This document shows, piece after piece, positions 1 to 6,652 of a stretch of DNA of 64,000 bases. The notes under the pieces are model-generated. The model saw nothing but the letters and a program-made list of their open reading frames with translations. It made no database searches and was not told the origin of the DNA. The DNA is taken from assembly GCA_016699445.1 (NCBI GenBank), contig CP064976.1, positions 248,001-312,000 of the forward strand, given 5' to 3'. Position 1 is the first letter of the stretch. Every line of letters begins with the position of its first letter. A program made the position numbers and the translations under genes. This DNA comes from Deltaproteobacteria bacterium (lineage in GTDB: Bacteria; UBA10199; JACPAL01; GCA-016699445).

Positions 1-68
1 AAAAAAACATATCATAACATGCTGTTTTAATTATATTTTTACAAATAACCTTAGAAAGAAATGGGGTG

Positions 69-640
69 CTAAACCCCCAGAATGGGGATGGAACGAAGTA
101 AAGATTGAGGATCTTTGGCTTGTAATAAAGGTCTTCCAATAACAAGAAAGCTGGCGCCAAAACTTAAAGCTTTTTCCGGAGTGGCCACACGTTTTTGGTC
201 ATCCTTGTCTGAATCTAAAAATCGAATCCCAGGATTCACAATAACAAAATCTTTTTTATTTTTGATCTTAAAAAAGCAGTCTCCCAAGGAGAACAAACGA
301 TGCCATCTAAACCTGATTCGAGAGCTAGTTGCGTACGTTTTAGGACTTCATTCTTCACAGACTTTTTATTTTCATCACTGGTTAAAACCGTCACACCAAT
401 GAGCTGCGGTCTCTTCTTTCCAAAAGATTGGACAGCTTCTGCGGCGCGCAACATCATCTCAGACCCACCTGATGTATGAATATCCACCAAATAAACACCC
501 AGCTTCGCTGCAGCTTCACAAGCTTTTGCCACTGTATTGGGGATATCATGATACTTCAAATCCAGAAAAACTTTTCCACCTTCGTCATGGATCATTTTAA
601 TAATATCCGGACCGCAGGAGGTAAAAAGATAAGAACCTAC
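69..640 (-). pseudogene. pyrF: Orotidine 5'-phosphate decarboxylase, 5'-truncated and frameshifted
   Basis: Orotidine monophosphate decarboxylase makes UMP in pyrimidine synthesis. The readable part runs from 'KVGSYLFTSCGPDII' through the catalytic strand 'FLDLKYHDIPNT' (the D-x-K-x-x-D cluster), 'GLDGIVCS', 'VNPGIRF' and the phosphate-binding 'VIGRPLLQA'. Two lesions are visible. First, the reading frame changes at a T6 run (252-257): restoring one base rejoins the two halves as 'KIKKDFVIVNPGIRF'. Second, the first roughly 25 residues with the start codon are absent, and the sequence runs directly into the truncated end of proS around 620-640. The homopolymer lesion is probably a sequence error. 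The 5' loss is a deletion relative to the family. Identity is certain; whether the living cell has an intact copy cannot be judged here. Confidence 0.85.
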
Positions 641-1773
641 TTTACACGCAGGGGAATTCCGATCAAATCGGCATCTTTAAACTTAACACCAGGCGATTCT
701 GAACGATCATCGATTAAAACATCCACACCCTGCTTTTGTAATTTTTCATAAATATCAAAAGAAATGTTACGGACATTTTCGTCATCTACAGCAATCGGAA
801 TGACTTGAACTGAGTAGGGAGAAATACCCAACGGCCACACAATTCCATTGGCATCATGATTTTGTTCAATAGCTGCTGCCGCTGTGCGACCGACACCAAT
901 ACCATAACAACCCATTACTAAATGTTGAGGCTTACCTTCAGCATCAGAATAAGTTGCCTTGAAAGCTTCGGAATATTTTGTTCCCAAATAAAAAACCTGC
1001 CCCACTTCAATACCGCGAAAACTCTTCAAAGGTTGTTTTGTTTTTGGACATATTTTATCAGCAGGAACTTTCTCATCTGTGTACGCAATATCGGGATCAT
1101 CAGAAGCAAAAATTTCACTTTCACCCGATCCTGCTAAAACATGAAACTCATGAGAGAGCGTCCCACCAATCTCTCCAGTGCCAGCTTCCACAGGACGAAA
1201 CTCAAGACCGCAGCGTTTGAAAATCTTCTTATACGCTTCAAACATGCGCCAATAAGTTTCGGTCGCTGCTTTTTCATCACGATCAAAACTATAACAATCC
1301 TTCATGATAAATTCGCGACCACGCATGAGACCAAAGCGCGGACGCACTTCGTCACGAAACTTGGTTTGAATTTGGTAGAGAGCTAAAGGCAATTGACGGT
1401 AAGAATGGATTTCGTTTCTGACTAAATCCGTCACAGCCTCTTCATGTGTGGGGCCAAAACAAAAGTCGCGTTCATGACGATCTTTAAAACGAAGCAATTC
1501 TTTTCCATACACAGGCCAACGTCCTGATTCCTCCCAAAGTTCTCGAGGCATGACGATTGGTAAAAGCAATTCCTGAGCACCCGCCGCATTCATCTCTTCG
1601 CGAATGATCGTTTCTACTTTTCGAATGGTAAGGAGACCTAGAGGCAAGTAAGTATAAATGCCAGCAGCGAGTTTGCGAATCATACCCGCACGTAGCATCA
1701 ATTTATGACTGATCACTTCGGCATCAGAAGGTGCATCTCGAAGCGTAGGGACAAGAAGATTGGAATATTTCAT
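637..1773 (-). CDS. proS: Prolyl-tRNA synthetase, C-terminally truncated, no editing domain visible
   Basis: Charges tRNA-Pro with proline in the cytoplasm. The N-terminal half is a standard bacterial class II ProRS: 'LMLRAGMIRKLAAGIYTYLPLG' region, motif 2 'FRDEVRPRFGLMRGREF', then 'GTLSHEFHVLAGSGE'. Between this and 'RGIEVGQVFYLGTKYSE' only about 30 residues remain, where bacterial-type enzymes carry the roughly 180-residue INS editing domain; the N-terminal half resembles the INS-containing type. Motif 3 'MGCYGIGVGRTAAAAIEQ' and the start of the anticodon-binding domain follow. The protein stops at 'DLIGIPLRVK', about 45 residues before the usual end, because the reading frame meets pyrF sequence. 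At 378 residues it is far shorter than the usual 430-570. It could be non-functional, or the assembly may have lost DNA here. Confidence 0.85.
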   Translation of the reverse strand: MKYSNLLVPTLRDAPSDAEVISHKLMLRAGMIRKLAAGIYTYLPLGLLTIRKVETIIREEMNAAGAQELLLPIVMPRELWEESGRWPVYGKELLRFKDRHERDFCFGPTHEEAVTDLVRNEIHSYRQLPLALYQIQTKFRDEVRPRFGLMRGREFIMKDCYSFDRDEKAATETYWRMFEAYKKIFKRCGLEFRPVEAGTGEIGGTLSHEFHVLAGSGESEIFASDDPDIAYTDEKVPADKICPKTKQPLKSFRGIEVGQVFYLGTKYSEAFKATYSDAEGKPQHLVMGCYGIGVGRTAAAAIEQNHDANGIVWPLGISPYSVQVIPIAVDDENVRNISFDIYEKLQKQGVDVLIDDRSESPGVKFKDADLIGIPLRVK

Positions 1774-1833
1774 GACGAAGCCCTGTAAACAAAAGATAGA
1801 TTTCGATCAATTCAATTATATCAATCAATTATA

Positions 1834-3249
1834 TCAATCGCGACCTATCCAGCCATCTGTATGAAATAAAACCTGTATCGCCCCTGTCATCAAATCCGAA
1901 CCCGAAGGAAAACCACAAGTACGTGTGAAGCAATGCTCCCATTGAGCTGCTAAACGAATTTCTGTGGTTGAATGTGGCAAAAAATTAATACCAAGACTCA
2001 TATTTCCAAAACCAACATCATCATTGGGAGCTAGTCCTCGAGCGGTAACGCAAAAGGTTGTTGTTCTTGCCGTCCCAGTTTGACCACTATCTCGGAAAAA
2101 ACCACCATCGGCCCATACACGAAAAGGCAAATCTTCAGGTTGGTAATTTAAATAAGCATTCACGCCATACCACGTACGCCATTCATCCTGTCCTGAAACC
2201 GCTAGAAAAGATTCTGAACCTAAGAGGCCATAGACACCGACAAGCCATTGATCATTTTTATAAGTAGCGCCCAGGCCTCCATGAATTCTCGGATGGGTTT
2301 CATCATTATCCTGATCATACCCACCTTGAAGATCAAAATTAATCGTCCAACGATTTGTGGGGGTAAATGCAGAATAAAAAATCCAAAACGGTGCGCTGTT
2401 GTTATCATGGAGAAAAGGCAAACGATCCAATCCCGGACTCACGCCTATACCCATCTGCAATACATCTTTAACTTCTATCCCTGCTTCCACAGAAGTTCGT
2501 GTAAATGGTGAGCCCATAAAAATGGGGGAATAAAAAGGACTGAAATTAAGTCTTGGAGACATGACTTGATAACCATAATCTCCACGGCGGCCAGCTCTAA
2601 AATTAAGTCGTACGTTTTCACTCACTTGAGGACGCCATTCTAAATATAAATCAGAAAAACCCCAAAGCTCTTCAAAACCAGCACGACGTGTAGATGAGGG
2701 GCGCAAACCCGTCTGCATTGTTTGAACCCAACTATTCCCAACCCCACCATTGATTAAAAAATGCCAATCTTCATTTCGAGATTTGCATTCAAAAGCACCC
2801 TCAACATCCAGCGGGACTTGTGTGCCATCGGATAAATTAAATGGCAGACCACCACCGGCAATAGCTGGAACCTCAGAACTTTCTTCACTACCCACCCGAT
2901 GCTCCACTGCAGGTCGGTAAACTAGTGTCGCATTAGCTCCGAAGGTGAGTTGACATCGATGATTTTCAAAAGAAGGTGCTGAATCCGACTCTGCTACAGG
3001 TGATGCTGCGGCTGGCGCAGATACGGGAGCTGTGCTTGATAAAATTGGAGTCGATTGAGGAGGTGTTGCAGAGGATGATTCCGACTCTCCGCTTGAATGA
3101 GCTGATCTATCGCCACCACTCAGGAGACGAAACCCTCTCCAGTCATTTCTATGATAACCCAACGGTCTACTTGTACCACCCATACGAAAACCTGATCCAT
3201 TTCTTCCCCCAACCCCCTTTAAACAACTTGCATGCCATCTCGATGACAA
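1834..3249 (-). CDS. Putative outer-membrane beta-barrel protein (porin-like)
   Basis: From about residue 95 to the end the protein alternates hydrophobic and aromatic residues in short stretches ('LYLEWRPQVSENVRLNFRAG', 'WTINFDLQGGYDQ', 'QWLVGVYGLLG', 'FRVWADGGFF'), as in OmpL-like barrel porins; Trp, Tyr and Gly are frequent. A Ser/Pro/Ala-rich linker covers residues about 50-90. The start is unclear. The frame opens just after a TAA near 3277 without ATG, the annotated start is TTG, and no signal peptide is seen, which is odd for an exported barrel. Residues about 20-45 end in 'NDWRGFRLLSGG', resembling the C-terminal end of formylglycine-generating-enzyme-like domains, so the N-terminus may be a remnant of another protein or lie beyond a sequence error. 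Specific substrate unknown. Confidence 0.5.
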   Translation of the reverse strand: MSSRWHASCLKGVGGRNGSGFRMGGTSRPLGYHRNDWRGFRLLSGGDRSAHSSGESESSSATPPQSTPILSSTAPVSAPAAASPVAESDSAPSFENHRCQLTFGANATLVYRPAVEHRVGSEESSEVPAIAGGGLPFNLSDGTQVPLDVEGAFECKSRNEDWHFLINGGVGNSWVQTMQTGLRPSSTRRAGFEELWGFSDLYLEWRPQVSENVRLNFRAGRRGDYGYQVMSPRLNFSPFYSPIFMGSPFTRTSVEAGIEVKDVLQMGIGVSPGLDRLPFLHDNNSAPFWIFYSAFTPTNRWTINFDLQGGYDQDNDETHPRIHGGLGATYKNDQWLVGVYGLLGSESFLAVSGQDEWRTWYGVNAYLNYQPEDLPFRVWADGGFFRDSGQTGTARTTTFCVTARGLAPNDDVGFGNMSLGINFLPHSTTEIRLAAQWEHCFTRTCGFPSGSDLMTGAIQVLFHTDGWIGRD

Positions 3250-3360
3250 AAGAAGCTTTGACTTATTATCAATTAAATTAATGGGTTATAAATAGTGACC
3301 AAAAAGCTCGGAACTTCCGACAGCCTATTTTATAGGCAATGCTGATATTTTTGGCAGAAA

Positions 3361-4194
3361 TTAACGTGAATAGGCGCCCTGAATAAGGTGCTGGAGATAC
3401 GCTTGAGGATCAGCCTGCTTCATAAGAGTTTCCCCAATTAAAAAACGAAAAATCCCATGAGCGTAAAGTCTTTTCATATCATCAGACTTTGATATGCCGC
3501 TCTCAGCCACGAAACAAATATCTTTAGATACATCTTTTGAAAGTGTTTCACAGGTCTTAAGATCAATCTCTAGTGTATCGAGATTACGATTATTCACACC
3601 CAAAATTTTCACACCCGATTTTAAAGCTCTCTCTTTTTCTTTTTGATCATGCACTTCCACCAAAACCGACAAACCAAGTTCGTGAGCGATATCCGCATAA
3701 TCCTTCAATTGCGCATCTTCCAAAATGCGTACGATCAGCAAAATCGCATCAGCCCCTGCCCCACGCGCTTCAAAAATCTGGTATTCATCAATGGTAAAAT
3801 CTTTTCTTAAGACAGGAAGCTTTACCGCTTTTTTGACGATTGAAATATAATCCAAATGCCCCTGAAAAAAATGTTCGTCGGTTAAAACCGAAATACACGC
3901 AGCTCCACCATCTTCGTACCAGTGCGCGATTTGATCAGGATTAAAATTTTGTCGAATCAGACCTGCAGAAGGTGAAGACTTTTTGATTTCAGCAATCACT
4001 CGCACAGAAGAAAGACCTCCCCCTTTACCAAAGGGGACTTGGGGGACTTGGGGGGATTTTAAGGATTCCAAAAAATTGCGCGCAGCTTCGATGTCTTGAG
4101 ATTTATGAGTCACGTCTTTTAACGATACTTTGCGTTTCAGCGACTCAAGCTCCAGCTTCTTATAATCAACAATCTCTTTCAAAATATTCTTCAT
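3361..4194 (-). CDS. trpC: Indole-3-glycerol phosphate synthase
   Basis: Converts carboxyphenylamino-deoxyribulose phosphate to indole-3-glycerol phosphate in tryptophan synthesis. The TIM-barrel signatures are intact: 'VIAEIKKSSPSAG' with the substrate lysine, 'ISVLTDEHFFQG', 'PVLRKDFTIDEYQI', 'VEVHD', 'ILGVNNRNLDTLEID', 'VAESGIS' and 'FLIGETLM'. Length (277 residues) is slightly above the usual 255-265, and the excess is the stretch 'SPQVPQVPFGKGGG' at residues about 47-60. This stretch is encoded by a palindromic repeat sitting in frame just before the first barrel strand (see separate entry). The start overlaps the end of the upstream alpha/beta hydrolase gene by 4 bases (ATGA). The other trp genes are elsewhere in the window, so this is a stand-alone trpC. 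Confidence 0.95.
   Translation of the reverse strand: MKNILKEIVDYKKLELESLKRKVSLKDVTHKSQDIEAARNFLESLKSPQVPQVPFGKGGGLSSVRVIAEIKKSSPSAGLIRQNFNPDQIAHWYEDGGAACISVLTDEHFFQGHLDYISIVKKAVKLPVLRKDFTIDEYQIFEARGAGADAILLIVRILEDAQLKDYADIAHELGLSVLVEVHDQKEKERALKSGVKILGVNNRNLDTLEIDLKTCETLSKDVSKDICFVAESGISKSDDMKRLYAHGIFRFLIGETLMKQADPQAYLQHLIQGAYSR
4016..4061. repeat. Palindromic repeat element inserted in frame in trpC
   Basis: On the plus strand the segment contains CCCCTTT-ACC-AAAGGGG (7-bp stem, 3-base loop) followed by two GACTTGGGGG units and GGATTTT. G/C runs of this type contrast with the AT-rich surroundings and resemble the dispersed C-run/G-run palindromes common in some bacterial genomes. It adds roughly 15 codons to trpC without breaking the frame. 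No second clear copy was found in this window. Confidence 0.65.
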
Positions 4195-5078
4195 GAACGA
4201 TCTTCACTCATAAATTTTAAAATCTCACAAGCCAAAGCTTCGGGTTTTTCATGGTGGACCATGTGACCACAATCAGAAATCGTCACCCATTTACTTTCTT
4301 TTGGAAAGTGAGAACGCCATTCTTGAAGCTGTTTTGACAAATCATCTGTCTGCACCCAGACATTCATTTCAGATTGATCCGCATATACCAACAAACACTG
4401 AGCCTGAATTTTTTCCCAGAAACTATAATGATATTCTTTTGGCAAGGCATAAGGATCAGAGAGTTTGTGCAAGGGATCTGCCGCCATGACGACTTTACTC
4501 TTTCCTCCTTGCTTGATTGTCTTGGTCAAATATTTTGATAAAAACAAAGCCCTCTCCATGGGTAAACGAGGATTGGTTTTCACCAGACGTTCGGCAAAAC
4601 TTTTAAGGTTTGGAAAAACCTGAAATCTCTTTCCTTCCAGCTCTTCGATCCATTTACGCGCTTTTTCAGGAGCACGATCCGGAGGATTGTCGCGCACTGC
4701 AAAACCTTCGACATTCACAAAATGACTGACACGTTCAGGAAAAGCTCCAGAATAAAAGATGTGATAGCGCCACCTAACGAATGTCCTAAAATTTTAGCAG
4801 GTGATTTGGGAGAAAAAATGATTTAAGATCGCATGCACGTCTGCCACATATTCATAAAAAAATATCCCAACGCACTCTTCCCATGCTCACTTTTTTCCAT
4901 ACCCTCTCATATCCGGCGCAATACAGTAAAAATCCTTTTCTAAATAACGACACAGAAAATCAAAACTCGCGGCTGTATCAAGCCAGCCATGAAATAAAAA
5001 CAGCTTGGGCTTTTTGGGAGATCCCCAAAAATAAAACTGATGATTCAATCCTTGGATTTTGATTTTTTTGGATTTCAT
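4191..5078 (-). pseudogene. Alpha/beta-fold hydrolase, multiply frameshifted
   Basis: A soluble serine hydrolase of unknown substrate. The pieces read 'LFLFHGWLDTAASFDFL' (oxyanion-hole HGW), 'IAPDMRGYGKSEHGKSALGYFFYEYVADVHAILNHF', then the nucleophile elbow 'KILGHSLGGAITSF' and 'GAFPERVSHFVNVEGFAVRD', ending with the catalytic histidine in 'ISDCGHMVHHEKPEALA'. The frame changes at least four times between 4740 and 4896, each at a short A/T run (T6 4891-4896 one too many, A7 4856-4862 one short, A6 4813-4818 one too many, and AA near 4753 one short). With these corrected the whole protein is continuous at about 295 residues and catalytically complete. Such a cluster could be true decay or a low-quality stretch. 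It overlaps trpC by 4 bases downstream. Confidence 0.75.
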
Positions 5079-5116
5079 AAGAAAAATACTGATTAATGAA
5101 GTTGGCTTTTTTATAT

Positions 5117-5419
5117 TCAGGCAGCTTTTCTCTTTTCCATCACCGTAAAACGAACCACCAATCCCAAGGCATCACACATTCTTTCTATCCATTCAAAAGT
5201 CGTATTCTTTCCGATAAAACGATCATGAATAGCCTGTCTTGACACACCCATTTTTCGAGCTAATTCAGCTTTTGTAACACCTTTTTTAATCATCACTCTA
5301 CGCACCTGGTCTAGAGTATCTCTCCAGGAAAGATAGCCTTCCAAAAGCTTATCACCCTCTTCAACCCCCAATAATTGATTTAAGGGAATTTTTTTTCTTT
5401 TTTTAAGAATTCTTTCCAT
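5117..5419 (-). CDS. HTH-domain antitoxin (HigA-like)
   Basis: A 100-residue protein with a Cro/C1-type helix-turn-helix: 'GVTKAELARKMGVSRQAIHDRFIGKNTTFEWIERMCDALGL' at residues about 48-88. Proteins of this size and fold, encoded directly after a RelE/Gp49-type toxin, act as antitoxins that bind the toxin and repress the shared promoter. The gene overlaps the 3' end of the toxin gene by 40 bases in another frame, so the two are translationally coupled. Toxin-first order matches HigBA-type modules. The regulatory role is inferred from family and order. Confidence 0.8.
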   Translation of the reverse strand: MERILKKRKKIPLNQLLGVEEGDKLLEGYLSWRDTLDQVRRVMIKKGVTKAELARKMGVSRQAIHDRFIGKNTTFEWIERMCDALGLVVRFTVMEKRKAA

Positions 5420-5790
5420 CGATTGACTCCTCTATTAATTGCATTTTTTTGAGACTTTTTACTTTTATCTACTGCAGCGACAATCACAATATGAGGATTT
5501 ACTCTTATCAAAATAACCCTGTAGGGTTTTCCATCCGAGCGAACTTCCCAAAGATCATACTGTTGAGCCTTGGCTTGCTTATTCAACTTTTTCAAAAAAC
5601 CTGATTCTATCAACTTTTCTAACAACTCTTGATCATGCGTGATAGCCTCTGAAAAATCTCGGATTGAATCCAGCAATTCAAACCGCTGCATCCGATCTAT
5701 TCCATTATCCTGACAGTCTTGAAGGAAGATGTTCCGACCACCTTCTTCTAATACCCAAATGACACCCTCCACTTGAATGATATCGATCAT
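5380..5790 (-). CDS. RelE/HigB-like (phage Gp49 family) toxin
   Basis: 136 residues. The core 'LLEKLIESGFLKKLNKQAKAQQYDLWEVRSDGKPYRVILIRVNPHIVIVAAVDKSKKSQKNAINRGVNRWKEFLKK' carries the Gp49/RelE pattern: a leading helix, 'LWEVRS', 'YRVILI', and a lysine-rich 'KKSQK' followed by a terminal helix. Members usually cleave mRNA on the ribosome. It is the first gene of a two-gene TA operon with the HTH antitoxin. Upstream of the start an inverted pair TAAGCT...AGCTTA flanks the likely promoter area near 5790-5810, a plausible operator. Toxin activity is inferred. Confidence 0.75.
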   Translation of the reverse strand: MIDIIQVEGVIWVLEEGGRNIFLQDCQDNGIDRMQRFELLDSIRDFSEAITHDQELLEKLIESGFLKKLNKQAKAQQYDLWEVRSDGKPYRVILIRVNPHIVIVAAVDKSKKSQKNAINRGVNRWKEFLKKEKKFP

Positions 5791-5833
5791 AAGCTATTGT
5801 GTAAAGCTTAAACTTGACAACTGTCTATAAATA

Positions 5834-5866
5834 AAAAAAAACACCTGGTTTCCCAAGTGCCTTTTT
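5834..5866 (-). terminator. Rho-independent terminator, duplicate copy A
   Basis: Read on the minus strand: GCACTTGG, loop GAAA, CCAGGTG, then a run of at least eight T. The same hairpin occurs at 6572-6604 behind the beta-helix gene, and this copy belongs to a duplicated gene end (see repeat entry). Confidence 0.75.
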
Positions 5867-5916
5867 GTGATTCGATATTTATTTACAGGTCAGTACATCT
5901 CAGGTGTCACGTGGCA
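5842..5916 (-). repeat. Direct repeat copy A: terminator plus C-terminal remnant of beta-helix gene
   Basis: Bases 5842-5876 are identical over 35 bases to 6580-6614, and 5892-5916 match 6628-6652 with one difference. On the minus strand this copy still encodes a tail 'HVTPEMY' plus a stop codon, the same last residues as the 1011-residue protein. It is therefore the leftover 3' end of a paralogue or a duplication, with the DUF2283 module lying between the two copies. Confidence 0.8.
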
Positions 5917-5945
5917 TCACCTATTCATTGCTACACTTTTCAGCA

Positions 5946-6191
5946 CTACGATGATGGCAAAGAGTTCATGTGTAAATCCCCATGAATAGGCAATTCGAAC
6001 AAATCATTCCTCAACAGTCTTGTCGAAAAAAATAGCACCTCAAAATTTTCGATCTCACCTGTCTTTGGATTAAGTCGGACTATAATTTCATCCCCTAACT
6101 CTTCAGATTCTTGTTCAGGATAGGGAAGCCTCTTATTAATATAGAGAATATCAGCCATACGGTCATACTTGAATGTTAATTTCTCTTCCAT
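5946..6191 (-). CDS. DUF2283 family protein, probable antitoxin
   Basis: About 81 residues from the ATG at 6191 (the longer frame from 6242 would start inside the neighbour). 'LTFKYDRMADILYINKRLP', 'ELGDEIIVRLNPKTGEIENFEVLFFS' is the DUF2283 signature: the first strand Y-D-x-x-x-D-I-L-Y, then V-R-x-N-x-x-T-G-E-I. DUF2283 proteins are small, and are often paired with a nuclease-like partner in TA-type modules. The start overlaps the end of the upstream gene by 16 bases, which supports one operon. The antitoxin role is inferred from pairing. Confidence 0.75.
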   Translation of the reverse strand: MEEKLTFKYDRMADILYINKRLPYPEQESEELGDEIIVRLNPKTGEIENFEVLFFSTRLLRNDLFELPIHGDLHMNSLPSS

Positions 6192-6511
6192 TCCACATCT
6201 CCTTCCACCAGTTTTCTGGCAATATAAGCTGTCACGATCCAATTTCTGACAGGTTTTTCTTCACTCACCACAACGACCACAACATGTTTTCCGTTTTTCA
6301 AGTCATCAAACCAACGAGAAAACAAAAGAGCATTCCCAAACCTTTTACTACGCCTTACCTCATCAGGATCTTTCAACACATCAATAATACGTTGCTTATG
6401 CTCAGGGAGCAAGTCTGGATGATTCTCTGTGATATGCAGCAATCTATCTTCTGCAAGTTCAATTTCTTGTTTCAAATAGGGAGAAAATATTTTTTCAGCT
6501 TGATCCATCAA
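6176..6511 (-). CDS. Probable toxin partner of DUF2283 (RelE/PBECR-like)
   Basis: 111 residues. 'LAEDRLLHITENHPDLLPEHKQRIIDVLKDPDEVRRSKRFGNALLFSRWFDDLKNGKHVVVVVVSEEKPVRNWIVTAYIARKL' has the H-I-x-x-x-H-P start, 'L-x-x-P-D-x-V', paired strands and 'W-I-V-T-A-Y' ending typical of small single-domain nucleases related to the RelE/PBECR groups and commonly followed by DUF2283. Catalytic residues cannot be assigned with certainty. The gene precedes DUF2283 with a 16-base overlap. The pair sits exactly between two copies of a duplicated gene end, which suggests it arrived as a unit. Confidence 0.6.
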   Translation of the reverse strand: MMDQAEKIFSPYLKQEIELAEDRLLHITENHPDLLPEHKQRIIDVLKDPDEVRRSKRFGNALLFSRWFDDLKNGKHVVVVVVSEEKPVRNWIVTAYIARKLVEGDVEWKRN

Positions 6512-6571
6512 GCTTTTCTTTAAATTTAATCAATTTGTGTCAATGATAAATCTTCATATTACACTAAAAAA

Positions 6572-6604
6572 TAAAAAAGCACCTGGTTTCCCAAGTGCCT
6601 TTTT
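6572..6604 (-). terminator. Rho-independent terminator behind beta-helix gene, copy B
   Basis: Minus strand: GCACTTGG, GAAA tetraloop, CCAGGTGC, then TTTTTT; an 8-bp stem with one G-U pair. It lies about 22 bases after the stop codon of the 1011-residue protein. Confidence 0.85.
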
Positions 6605-6652
6605 GTGATTCGATTATTTTTGAGACTAGTACATCTCAGGCGTCACGTGGCA
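6580..6652 (-). repeat. Direct repeat copy B (parent copy)
   Basis: Counterpart of the repeat at 5842-5916. It comprises the last codons of the beta-helix gene, its stop, and its terminator. Confidence 0.8.
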
